From Bradyrhizobium sp. SZCCT0148 (GTDB lineage Bacteria; Pseudomonadota; Alphaproteobacteria; Rhizobiales; Xanthobacteraceae), in the NCBI RefSeq assembly GCF_018129985.1, contig NZ_JAFCKT010000001.1:620001-684000 (forward strand): 64,000 nt of DNA, written 5' to 3'. Shown here piece after piece: positions 9,413 through 18,956 of this stretch. Both the position numbers and the translations under genes were made by a program. The notes under the pieces are model-generated. The model made no database searches, was not told the DNA's origin, and worked only from the letters and a program-made list of their open reading frames with translations. How positions within the stretch are numbered: the stretch's first letter is position 1; each line of letters opens with the position of its first letter.

Positions 9413-10138
9413 ATGCAGTCCTCAGCCAGATCTGTCATTTCGGCTGTTGGACGGGGAGCGGAGCTCCTGACCGACGTCGACTATCATCTTGCGGAAACCG
9501 CCGCGGAGAAGGAGGAGATCTACAATCTCCGCTACCGCGCCTATCTGCGGGAGGGCGCCGTCAAGCCTTCGGCGGACGAACGCGTCACCGACCGCTATGA
9601 CGAATTGCCGAACGCGTGGACCTTCGGCGTCTATCTCCATGGCGAGCTTTGCAGCTCGGTGCGCATCAGCGTGCTGACGTCGGAATGGCGCGAGTCCACC
9701 TCGGCCGATGTCTTCCCGGACATCCTGATGCCGCGGCTCGATCGCGGCGAGGTCATGATCGACCCGACCCGCTTCGTCGCGGATCCCGACCAGGTGAAGC
9801 GCGTTCCGGAGTTGCCCTATCTGACGACCCGTCTCGCTTACATGGCCTGCGAGCATTTCAATGCCGATCTCGGCCTCGCCATCGTGCGTTCCGAGCATCA
9901 GGCCTTCTACCGCCGGGTATTCCTGCATGAGACCATTGCCGAGCCCCGGCTGGTTCCCGGCCTCACCAAGCCGTTCGGATTGATGGCGGCGGACTTCCCG
10001 AACTTCCGCAAGAAGGTGTTCGAGCGTTATCCGATCATGCGGTCGACCGCCTTCGAGCGGCGGATGCTGTTCGGGCGCGGGGGCCAGCGCCAGGTGCCGC
10101 AGCGGCCGGTGCTCGTGGCGGACGCCGCACACGCCTGA
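9413..10138 (+). CDS. N-acyl amino acid synthase (FeeM)-like acyltransferase
   Basis: The 241-residue protein resembles the FeeM / autoinducer-synthase-like branch of the GNAT fold, which joins acyl chains from acyl-ACP to an amino acid or amine. Features seen: an N-terminal segment with EEIYNLRYRAYLREG, like the LRYRVF part of acyl-homoserine-lactone synthases, then RISVL, a core strand with EVMIDPTRFV, and YMACEHFNADLGLAIVRSEHQAFYRR, typical of this annotation group. No signal peptide. The start ATG is 79 bases after a CtrA-type site. Product and substrate are not known; it might instead acylate a lipid precursor. It lies between the GGDEF-EAL gene and pal. Confidence 0.65.
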   Translation: MQSSARSVISAVGRGAELLTDVDYHLAETAAEKEEIYNLRYRAYLREGAVKPSADERVTDRYDELPNAWTFGVYLHGELCSSVRISVLTSEWRESTSADVFPDILMPRLDRGEVMIDPTRFVADPDQVKRVPELPYLTTRLAYMACEHFNADLGLAIVRSEHQAFYRRVFLHETIAEPRLVPGLTKPFGLMAADFPNFRKKVFERYPIMRSTAFERRMLFGRGGQRQVPQRPVLVADAAHA

Positions 10139-10441
10139 GTCGGCGGTTGCGAAGATGCGGCTCAGGCTGTTGAGCCTGGGCGCTTTGGCCGGCTACAGGT
10201 CGCCACACATCAACTTCTGCGCCCAAATTCCGGCGAATGCCGGCGGTTTTGCCGGTTGGCGAGGCTTGCCTTCACCCTCGTGCCACATTTACAACCCATT
10301 AACCATGACGGTTGCTTTTCGCTGGTTGGGGGCATTTGATCGGCTGAGGCAAGGTTCCGTCAAGGTTGACGGAACGTTCGCTTAACCAACCCCCTGTAGA
10401 CCGGACAGCAGTGGACGAAACGTGAGCGTGGAGGCTCCGGA
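10139..10441. other. Intergenic region upstream of pal
   Basis: The 303 bases contain an imperfect hairpin at 10160-10181 (GCTCAGGCT, loop GTTG, AGCCTGGGC) that could end the FeeM-like transcript. The pal promoter should lie in the AT-richer part around 10290-10390, which contains CATTAACCATG and CGCTTAACCAA, each resembling half of a CtrA site. No gene seen. Confidence 0.35.
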
Positions 10442-10930
10442 ATGAAACATCCTATGCGTATCCTCCAGGGATTGAAGCTGGTAGCGGTGCTCGCCGTCGC
10501 GCTGTCGATGGGCGCCTGCGCCAACAAGAATGCTGCGACGGATGCGATGGCCAATGCGGCGACGCCCGGCAGTCAGCAGGACTTCGTCGTCAACGTGGGC
10601 GACCGCGTGTTCTTCGAGAGCGACCAGACCGATCTGACCCCGCAGGCGATCGTGACCCTGGAGAAGCAGGCGCAGTGGCTCCAGACCTATCCGCGCTACA
10701 GCTTCACCGTCGAGGGCCATGCCGATGAGCGCGGCACCCGCGAATACAACATTGCGCTTGGCGCTCGCCGCGCCCAGTCGGTGCGTTCGTTCCTCGCCTC
10801 GCGTGGCATCGATCCGAACCGCATGCGCACGATCTCCTACGGCAAGGAGCGGCCGGTCGCCGTCTGTAACGACATCTCCTGCTGGTCGCAGAACCGTCGC
10901 GCCGTCACCGTGCTGAACGCCAGCTCCTGA
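10442..10930 (+). CDS. pal: Peptidoglycan-associated lipoprotein Pal
   Basis: Pal is anchored in the outer membrane by lipid and binds peptidoglycan, completing the Tol-Pal bridge. The 162-residue precursor has a signal peptide with lipobox SMGAC (Cys near residue 22), a short linker and an OmpA-like domain (about 45-160). The domain carries FTVEGHADERGTREYN and ALGARRAQSVRSFL, with the Asp and Arg that contact diaminopimelate. The ATG follows GGAGGCTCCGGA, a strong ribosome binding site. Confidence 0.96.
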   Translation: MKHPMRILQGLKLVAVLAVALSMGACANKNAATDAMANAATPGSQQDFVVNVGDRVFFESDQTDLTPQAIVTLEKQAQWLQTYPRYSFTVEGHADERGTREYNIALGARRAQSVRSFLASRGIDPNRMRTISYGKERPVAVCNDISCWSQNRRAVTVLNASS

Positions 10931-10980
10931 CGCCGGACTGACACTCAGTCAGGCGCCGTTCATCTTCCAGAACCGATTAT

Positions 10981-11011
10981 ACCGGCGCCCTCTCGGGCGC
11001 CGGTTTCGTTT
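10981..11011 (+). terminator. Rho-independent terminator after pal
   Basis: ACCGGCGCCC (10981-10990), loop TCTC, GGGCGCCGGT (10995-11004) is a perfect 10-bp stem, followed by TTCGTTT. It lies 50 bases after the pal stop and should separate pal from cpoB, though read-through is possible. Confidence 0.8.
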
Positions 11012-11128
11012 CAGCAATCCGTGACAGAATCGCCGTGGTGCCCGACACATTTTTGGCGTACTCCCCTTCAATGTGTGGCGCGTCGCATGTTCCGTCGCAG
11101 GCCATTTCGCTTTCGTCGTCAGGGCAAG

Positions 11129-12199
11129 ATGTCATCCAGATTTAAGGTCTTTACCCGCACGGTGGCCATCGCCGCGCTGCTCTCCGTGTGTTCACCCGTC
11201 TTCGCCCAGACCGATGACGATCCTGAGATGCGGATCGAGCGGCTCGAGAACCAGCTGCGCCAGCTGACCGGCCAGAACGAAGAGCTGCAATACCGCAACC
11301 GCCAGCTCGAGGAGCGGCTGCGGGCGCTTGAAGGCGGCGCGCAAGGCGCGCCCGCACAGGCGCCCGGCGTCGCGGCGATGCCGCCCGCCCAGATCGGACC
11401 AGGCCAGGGCGCGCCCGGTTATCGCCAGCAGCCGCAGCAGCAGGCCGTGCAGCCGAATTACGAGCAGCCGCAGATTGCTTCTCCCGCGCCGATCGTTCAG
11501 GAGCAGCCGGCGCCCGGCGCGCCCGGGCGAAACCGCCGCGGCGATGCGTTCGACCCGAACCAGAATCCGAATGCGCCTGGCGCGCCGCGCGCGCTCGGCG
11601 GCGGCCAGCAGCCGATGTCGGCAGGCAACCAGACAGCCTCGCCCGGCGGTCGCGGCGCGGGCGAGCCGCTCGATCTCGCCAATACCAGCCCACGCTACCA
11701 GCAGGGCGCACCGGCCCAGCCCGGCTACCCTCCGGCTCAGCAAGGCTATCCGCCGGCCCAGCAAGGCTATCCGGCACCTGCCGGCGCTCCGGCCCTGACG
11801 ACGCTGCCACCCTCGGCCACGCCGCGCGACGAGTTCGATCTCGGCATCGGCTACATGCAGCGCAAGGACTATGCGCTCGCCGAGCAGACCATGAAGAACT
11901 TCACGCAGAAATATCCAAGCGACCCGCTGCTCGGGGATGCGCAATACTGGCTCGGCGAAAGCTATTTCCAGCGCCAGCAATACCGCGACTCCGCGGAAGC
12001 CTTCCTCGCCGTCACGACCAAATACGAAAAGTCGGCCAAGGCCCCGGATGCGCTGCTGCGGCTCGGTCAGTCGCTCGCCGCGCTGAAGGAGAAGGAGGCC
12101 GCCTGCGCCGCCTTCGGCGAGGTCGGTCGCAAATACCCGCGCGCCTCCGCCGGCGTCAAAGCCGCGGTCGACCGCGAGCAGAAGCGGGTGAAGTGCTGA
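11129..12199 (+). CDS. cpoB: Cell division coordinator CpoB (YbgF)
   Basis: Periplasmic TPR protein that works with TolA and peptidoglycan synthases at division. The 356-residue protein has a signal peptide (cut after VFAQ, near residue 27), an N-terminal coiled coil (about 30-70, RLENQLRQLTGQNEELQYR), a long Gln/Pro/Gly/Ala-rich linker (about 75-220) with YPPAQQG repeats, and C-terminal TPR repeats (about 235-350) beginning FDLGIGYMQRKDYALAEQ. The open frame extends 36 codons upstream, but the start at 11129 gives a proper signal peptide and follows AGGG. The linker is longer than in E. coli CpoB. Confidence 0.92.
   Translation: MSSRFKVFTRTVAIAALLSVCSPVFAQTDDDPEMRIERLENQLRQLTGQNEELQYRNRQLEERLRALEGGAQGAPAQAPGVAAMPPAQIGPGQGAPGYRQQPQQQAVQPNYEQPQIASPAPIVQEQPAPGAPGRNRRGDAFDPNQNPNAPGAPRALGGGQQPMSAGNQTASPGGRGAGEPLDLANTSPRYQQGAPAQPGYPPAQQGYPPAQQGYPAPAGAPALTTLPPSATPRDEFDLGIGYMQRKDYALAEQTMKNFTQKYPSDPLLGDAQYWLGESYFQRQQYRDSAEAFLAVTTKYEKSAKAPDALLRLGQSLAALKEKEAACAAFGEVGRKYPRASAGVKAAVDREQKRVKC
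11723..11785 (+). repeat. 21-bp tandem repeat in the cpoB linker
   Basis: The unit GGCTAYCCDCCGGCYCAGCAA occurs at 11723-11743 and 11744-11764, with a third diverged partial copy from 11765. It encodes GYPPAQQ repeats in the flexible linker between coiled coil and TPR domain. Slippage at such a repeat could change linker length between strains. Confidence 0.7.
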
Positions 12200-12270
12200 C
12201 CCGCGGCGCCGAGCGCTGACAAGGCCGATGGCGTTGCGCTAAAACGGTGCCGGCATTGCTGGGCAGCGTC

Positions 12271-13329
12271 ATGTCAGACGACGACACTTCTCCGATCTCG
12301 ACGCGCGAGGCGAGGCGGCTCTTCGCCGGCCTGAAGAGCGCGCCGGCGCTGGTGCTCGCCGTATCGGGCGGGCCCGACTCGGTCGCGCTGATGTGGCTTG
12401 CGGCGCGCTGGCGGCGCAGCCTGGCGCGCGGCCCGGTTCTCACCGTCGTCACGATCGATCACGGGCTGCGGCGAGAGGCGGCGCGCGAGGCGCGTGAAGT
12501 CAAGCGGCTCGCCGCCGAACTCGGATTGCCGCACCGGACGCTGCGCTGGCGCGGCGCAAAACCGAAGACAGGTCTGCCGGCCGCGGCGCGCGAGGCGCGA
12601 TACCGCCTGCTCGCGCAGGCCGCGCGTGCCCTCGGCGCGAGCCACGTGCTGACCGCTCACACCCAAGACGACCAGGCCGAGACCCTGTTGATGCGCCTGT
12701 TGCGCGGCAGCGGACTTGCCGGGCTGTCGGCAATGGCCCCCCACAGCCAGCGCGACGAAATCGTGCTAGTGCGTCCGCTGCTCGAAGTCCCGAAGGCGCA
12801 GTTGATCGCGACCCTGAAGCGGGCTGGAATCAGCTTCGCCGACGATCCCACCAACCGCGACACAGCCTTTACCCGGCCGCGGCTGCGCGCGCTGATGCCG
12901 CTGCTTGCGGCCGAGGGGGGCGATGCCCGCACACTGGGACGGCTCGCCGCCCGGCTGGCGCGGGCCAATGCCGCGGTCGAACTGCTGGCCGATGGCGCCG
13001 AGCGATATCTCCGTTTACGGGATCGCGGCAATGCGCCGCAGGTCGGTGTGCGAAGCTTCGAGGCCTCGGCCTTTGCGGCCCTGCCGGAAGAGGTCCGGTT
13101 GCGGCTCCTGCTGCGAACCATCAACGCCCTCGGGCATGAAGGGCCGGCGGAACTCGGCAAGGTTGAAGCCGTCCTCGCGGTGCTCGATCAGGCCATCGCC
13201 ACAAGCCCCCGCGCAGGCGCAAAGGGCCGGACGGCCTTGAAGCAGACCCTTGCGGGAGCCTTGATCAGCCTTGCCGACGGGCGTATCCACGTCGCGCCGG
13301 CGCCGGCCCGGCGCCGCAAGGGTGGATAG
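12271..13329 (+). CDS. tilS: tRNA(Ile)-lysidine synthase TilS
   Basis: TilS attaches lysine to C34 of tRNA-Ile(CAU), so that it reads AUA as isoleucine; it is essential. The N-type ATP pyrophosphatase motif SGGPDS is near residue 33 and is followed by TIDHGLR, TAHTQDDQAETLLMRLLRGS and RPLLEVPK, all diagnostic. About 352 residues, ordinary for the family; the C-terminal domain is short. A GTG at 12247 would add eight residues; I prefer the ATG at 12271. It follows cpoB and precedes ftsH, as in many Rhizobiales. Confidence 0.93.
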   Translation: MSDDDTSPISTREARRLFAGLKSAPALVLAVSGGPDSVALMWLAARWRRSLARGPVLTVVTIDHGLRREAAREAREVKRLAAELGLPHRTLRWRGAKPKTGLPAAAREARYRLLAQAARALGASHVLTAHTQDDQAETLLMRLLRGSGLAGLSAMAPHSQRDEIVLVRPLLEVPKAQLIATLKRAGISFADDPTNRDTAFTRPRLRALMPLLAAEGGDARTLGRLAARLARANAAVELLADGAERYLRLRDRGNAPQVGVRSFEASAFAALPEEVRLRLLLRTINALGHEGPAELGKVEAVLAVLDQAIATSPRAGAKGRTALKQTLAGALISLADGRIHVAPAPARRRKGG

Positions 13330-13446
13330 AAACGGACGAGGGCGGACCATGACACCGGCCGTTTCCGGGCGGCCATCGTCAGGTCACCTTAACCAGGCAG
13401 GAAAAACCCCGGCCGGGTCGCCATTATTTCAGCGGGAATCGCTCTA

Positions 13447-13469
13447 AGATGGGATAAATAGTCCCATCT
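13447..13469 (+). other. Hairpin in the ftsH upstream region
   Basis: AGATGGGAT (13447-13455) pairs with GTCCCATCT (13461-13469) over nine positions with one T-G wobble and the loop AAATA. It lies 118 bases after tilS and 126 before ftsH. No T run follows, so it may be an operator or structured 5' leader rather than a terminator. A smaller dyad, ATCGT-CTA-ACGAT, lies nearby at 13508-13520. Confidence 0.35.
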
Positions 13470-13594
13470 CGTTCCCTTGGCAGCGACCGGGGCGGCACCT
13501 AAATTGTTATCGTCTAACGATGAGGATTCCTTGGGGATTTCCTCGTAGAGCCCAAGGATGAGGCCGCGATCCGCGCGACCACGAAGGAAGATCG

Positions 13595-15520
<1,926 letters not shown>

Positions 15521-15543
15521 TCGGAAGCCACAGTCGAGATTGC

Positions 15544-15571
15544 AAAACGCGGCGGAAACGCCGCGTTTTTT
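15544..15571 (+). terminator. Rho-independent terminator after ftsH
   Basis: AAAACGCGGCG (15544-15554), tetraloop GAAA, CGCCGCGTTTT (15559-15569) with the T run continuing. A textbook intrinsic terminator 23 bases after the ftsH stop. Confidence 0.9.
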
Positions 15572-15690
15572 GTTGGCTGGTGGTTCGCGGATGCGGGCGG
15601 TCTCCCGGCGTGGGCGGGGCGCGCGGCTTTGGGACAAACGGCGGAATCACTAAAGAAGAACTTAACGCTTGCGTCCTAATTTGGCCCGCC

Positions 15691-17136
15691 ATGACTGACC
15701 AGGTCGTCCACAGCGCGGTTCAACCGTTTTCGGCACGTGCGGCGCTCCCCTGGGCCGTAGGCCTCGGCGTCTATGCCATGCTGCTGGTCGTCGGGCCGTG
15801 GCTGCTCGGTGATCCCGACAGCTATTCTCACATCGAGGTCGGGCGCTGGATCATCGCGCACGGCGCGCTGCCGGAAAGCGATCCGTTTTCGTTTTCGAAG
15901 CACGGCGCGCCCTGGATCACGTTCGAATGGCTCTCGGAAGTCGTCTACGCCGGAGCCTACGCATTGTCCGGCTGGCCCGGCGTCGTCGTGGTGGCAGCCG
16001 CGGCAATTGCGCTCGCCTTCGGCCTGTTCACCTTCTTCCTGCTGCGTGAGCTGTCGCCGGCCCTCACGGCGCTCATGGTGATCGCGGCAATCATCCTGCT
16101 GGCGCCGCATATGCTGGCGCGGCCACATGTCCTCGTGCTGCCGGTGATGGTGACCTGGGCGGCTGCCTTGGTGCGCTGCATGGATCGCGGCGGGCCTCCG
16201 CCATACTGGGCGCTGCCGCTGCTGGTGCTGTGGACCAATCTGCATGGCAGCGTGGTTCTTGCGCTGGGGCTGATCGGCCCGGCGGTGCTCGAGGCGCTGC
16301 TGCGTGAGGGGCGGAGCGAGTGGCCGCGCGTGCTGCTGCGATGGCTGCCCTTCTCGGCCCTAGCCCTCGCGGCGTCCTGCCTGACGCCGCATGGGCCGGA
16401 ACCGCTGCTGATGCCGCTGACGACACTCGGCCTCGGCTCTGCGCTCGCCTGGATCGGGGAATGGCGGCCGCAGGATTTCAGCCATGTCGGTGGATTCGAG
16501 CTGCTGCTGCTCGGTGGCATCTTCGCGCTCACGCGCGGCGTCACGCTGCCGGTCGTGCGGGCGCTGGTGGTGATCGGCCTGCTGCATTTCGCTCTGGCGC
16601 AAGTGCGCAATGCGGACCTGCTGGCGATGCTGGCGCCGCTCTATCTGGCGGCGCCCTTGGGTCGGAAGTTCGGCGGGCGGATCACCGACGACGAGGCGGG
16701 CCCATCGCGCGGCCTGAACCTGGCCGCGTTTGGTGTCGTGATCGCGATGAGCGGGGCGGCGCTGGCGCGCGACTTACGGCCGGCTGCCGTCATCACGCCC
16801 CAGGCTGCCGTCGCTCAAGCCGACCTCGCCAAGGCGGGGCGCGTGCTCAACGATTATTCCTTCGGCGGCTATCTGATCTTTGCCGGCATTCCCACCTTCA
16901 TCGATGGTCGCGGCGAGCTGTACGGGGGACCGTTCATCGACCGCTACAATCGTGCCCTGGCGCTGGTCGACCTTGCAGATTTTCTCAAGCTGCTCGACGA
17001 CTACGACATCGGGGCGACGCTGCTCGCGCCGCGAACACCGGCGGTCGCGATGCTCGACCGGATGCCCCAGTGGCAACGCGTCCATAGCGACGAGGTGGCG
17101 GTCGTGCACAAGCGGCGGGATCCGCCGCAGAGATAA
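15691..17136 (+). CDS. Polytopic membrane protein, GT-C glycosyltransferase-like
   Basis: A 481-residue integral membrane protein with about 10-11 transmembrane helices. After the first helix a periplasmic loop has GDPDSYSHIEVGRWI, a D-x-D arrangement like that of GT-C glycosyltransferases, followed by DPFSFSKHGAPWITFEWLSE. The middle has MLARPHVLVLPVMV and LWTNLHGSVVL, and the soluble C-terminal part has GGYLIFAGIPTFIDGRGELYG. The same blocks recur in the same order in the gene at 20637-22127, so the two are paralogues. GT-C function is inferred from layout, not proven. An upstream start (15580) exists, but the ATG at 15691 begins directly before the first helix. Confidence 0.6.
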   Translation: MTDQVVHSAVQPFSARAALPWAVGLGVYAMLLVVGPWLLGDPDSYSHIEVGRWIIAHGALPESDPFSFSKHGAPWITFEWLSEVVYAGAYALSGWPGVVVVAAAAIALAFGLFTFFLLRELSPALTALMVIAAIILLAPHMLARPHVLVLPVMVTWAAALVRCMDRGGPPPYWALPLLVLWTNLHGSVVLALGLIGPAVLEALLREGRSEWPRVLLRWLPFSALALAASCLTPHGPEPLLMPLTTLGLGSALAWIGEWRPQDFSHVGGFELLLLGGIFALTRGVTLPVVRALVVIGLLHFALAQVRNADLLAMLAPLYLAAPLGRKFGGRITDDEAGPSRGLNLAAFGVVIAMSGAALARDLRPAAVITPQAAVAQADLAKAGRVLNDYSFGGYLIFAGIPTFIDGRGELYGGPFIDRYNRALALVDLADFLKLLDDYDIGATLLAPRTPAVAMLDRMPQWQRVHSDEVAVVHKRRDPPQR

Positions 17137-17138
17137 AG

Positions 17139-17822
17139 TCAGGCGGTGCCGAAGGCCGCGTATTGACCGCCGAGCGACACGCCGCGCAGGGCCTCTTCGA
17201 GGCGACGCGCCGGTTTGGTGTCCCAGGGAAGCAGCAGGAAATGGCGCGCGCCGATGTCGCGCAATCCGCCCGCCGCCATGAGCTTTCGGGTCTTGCCGGC
17301 ACTGAGCAAGACGGCGTCCCGGTCGAACTCACAGCGCGCGACGGCAAGACGCGTCAGCGGGTTGTACGGATTGTGCTCGATCACGCAGACGAGCCCCCCG
17401 GGGCGTACCACCCGCCGCATCTCGGCGATGAAATGCGCCCATTCGGCGGGGACGACGTGGTGCATCACGCAGATGGCCGTGACGAGATCGAAGCTGGCGT
17501 CCTCGAAGGGAAAAGTGCGGCCGTCGAACTCGCGGTAGTCGACCCCGCTATTGGCCGCGCGGGCCTGCGCCAGGCTGGCCGACGAAACGTCGATGCCGCT
17601 CAGGCTGCCGGCGATGCCGTGCAGCAGCGGATGAAGGCTGCCGACGCCGCAGCCGGCGTCCAGCATGTCGGGCCTCTCGGTGCCCAGCCGCTGCGCGATC
17701 AGGTCGCGTAGCAGGTCGGCCTTCGCGCGCATAAAGAAATCATGCGGCAAGCCCGAGAAGTCGATCGAGGATTGCACGACGTCGCGGTAGTTGGCGTGAT
17801 AGCCATCGAAGAGCTCGCTCAT
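17139..17822 (-). CDS. Class I SAM-dependent methyltransferase
   Basis: The 227-residue protein has the Rossmann methyltransferase motifs: MLDAGCGVGSLHPLL (motif I, SAM binding, near residue 52), the acidic end of the next strand near GIDVSS, and VTAICVMHHVV followed by MRRVVRPGGLVCVIEHNPYNP, typical of the Methyltransf_11 group. The C terminus has basic residues and a hydrophobic stretch. The frame extends upstream to 17990, but the ATG at 17822 lies 8 bases after the stop of the GT2 gene and fits the family length. It is probably co-transcribed with the glycosyltransferase, so a sugar or lipid acceptor is likely. Substrate unknown. Confidence 0.85.
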   Translation of the reverse strand: MSELFDGYHANYRDVVQSSIDFSGLPHDFFMRAKADLLRDLIAQRLGTERPDMLDAGCGVGSLHPLLHGIAGSLSGIDVSSASLAQARAANSGVDYREFDGRTFPFEDASFDLVTAICVMHHVVPAEWAHFIAEMRRVVRPGGLVCVIEHNPYNPLTRLAVARCEFDRDAVLLSAGKTRKLMAAGGLRDIGARHFLLLPWDTKPARRLEEALRGVSLGGQYAAFGTA

Positions 17823-17830
17823 GCGCCGGG

Positions 17831-18826
17831 TCACTCGTTGACGGCGTGGATCGCGGGCGCGCCCGCCGCCTCGTTGCGATCGAAGCCGGCGCGCGTTTGC
17901 ACCACATAGAGCGGGCGGCGTTTCACCTCGGCATGAATGCGGCCGACATAAAGTCCCACGATGCCCGTCATCAGCATGTTGATGCCGCACAGCAGGGACA
18001 CCACGACCATGGTCGAGGACCAGCCGGTGACCAGATGGCTGTCATTGCTGAGCCACAACAGGATCACCCAGCCGCCGTACAGCAAAGCCAGTCCCGAAAC
18101 CGTCAATCCACACCAGATTGCGAGCCGCAGGGGCAGGTCTGAAAAGCCGAGCGCGGCGTTCATCGCGAGCCGCACCATCTTGAACAGCGGGTATTTGGTT
18201 TCGCCCGCCGCGCGCTCGAGGCGGTGGAAGGCGACCTCGGCCTGCCGGAAGCCCAGCCAGGCGATCATGCCGCGCACGAAGCGGTCCTGCTCCGGCATCT
18301 GCATGAGTGCGTCGAGCACCTTGCGATCGATCAGGCGGAAATCGCCGACGTCGGCGGGGATGCCGACGGAGGACATCCTGCCGAGGAGCCGGTAGAACAC
18401 ATGCGCAGTCGCCCGCTTGAACCGGCTTTCGCCGTCGCGCGACAGGCGGCGGGCGTGGACGACGTCGTTGCCTTCCTTCCACTTCGCGATCAATTGCTCG
18501 ATCACTTCCGGCGGATCCTGCAGATCGGCGTCCATGACGATGATCGCTTCACCTTGCGCGGCGTCCATGCCGGCGGTGATGGCAACCTGATGGCCGAAGT
18601 TGCGCGACAGGCCGATATAGCGGAAGCGCGGATCGCGCTGGGCGAGCGCCTGGAGCACGATGGAGCTGGAATCGCTGCTGCCGTCGTCGACGAAGATCGC
18701 TTCTGCAGGCCCGTCGAGCCGGGACAGAACCAGGTCGAGCCGGCGCAGCAGGACCGGCAGCACGGCTTCCTCGTTGAACACGGGGATGACGAGGCTGTAG
18801 CGGATCGATCTGGTATTGGCCGCCAT
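17831..18826 (-). CDS. Polyprenyl-phosphate-type GT2 glycosyltransferase (GtrB/ArnC-like)
   Basis: Transfers a sugar from a nucleotide donor to polyprenyl phosphate on the inner face of the membrane. The 331-residue protein has a GT-A domain: IPVFNEEAVLPVLL at the N terminus, FVDDGSSDSS, and the DPM1/GtrB-type motif DADLQDPPEVIEQL near residue 100, then DVGDFRLIDRKVLDAL. Two transmembrane helices at about 232-258 and 268-292 anchor it, as in GtrB and ArnC. The lipid-linked sugar made would suit the GT-C-like proteins nearby. It forms a likely operon with the methyltransferase downstream. Confidence 0.88.
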   Translation of the reverse strand: MAANTRSIRYSLVIPVFNEEAVLPVLLRRLDLVLSRLDGPAEAIFVDDGSSDSSSIVLQALAQRDPRFRYIGLSRNFGHQVAITAGMDAAQGEAIIVMDADLQDPPEVIEQLIAKWKEGNDVVHARRLSRDGESRFKRATAHVFYRLLGRMSSVGIPADVGDFRLIDRKVLDALMQMPEQDRFVRGMIAWLGFRQAEVAFHRLERAAGETKYPLFKMVRLAMNAALGFSDLPLRLAIWCGLTVSGLALLYGGWVILLWLSNDSHLVTGWSSTMVVVSLLCGINMLMTGIVGLYVGRIHAEVKRRPLYVVQTRAGFDRNEAAGAPAIHAVNE

Positions 18827-18956
18827 GCGATGGATTCCGGCTGGTTTCAGGGGCGGAAGTCTAGTTCACCGGTGGTTAAGGTCGCCTTGCTGCAACCGTT
18901 AAGGATTGGGCGGCAGGAGCGACTGAGGGAGGCGGAATGGGCGCGATGCCTGACGA

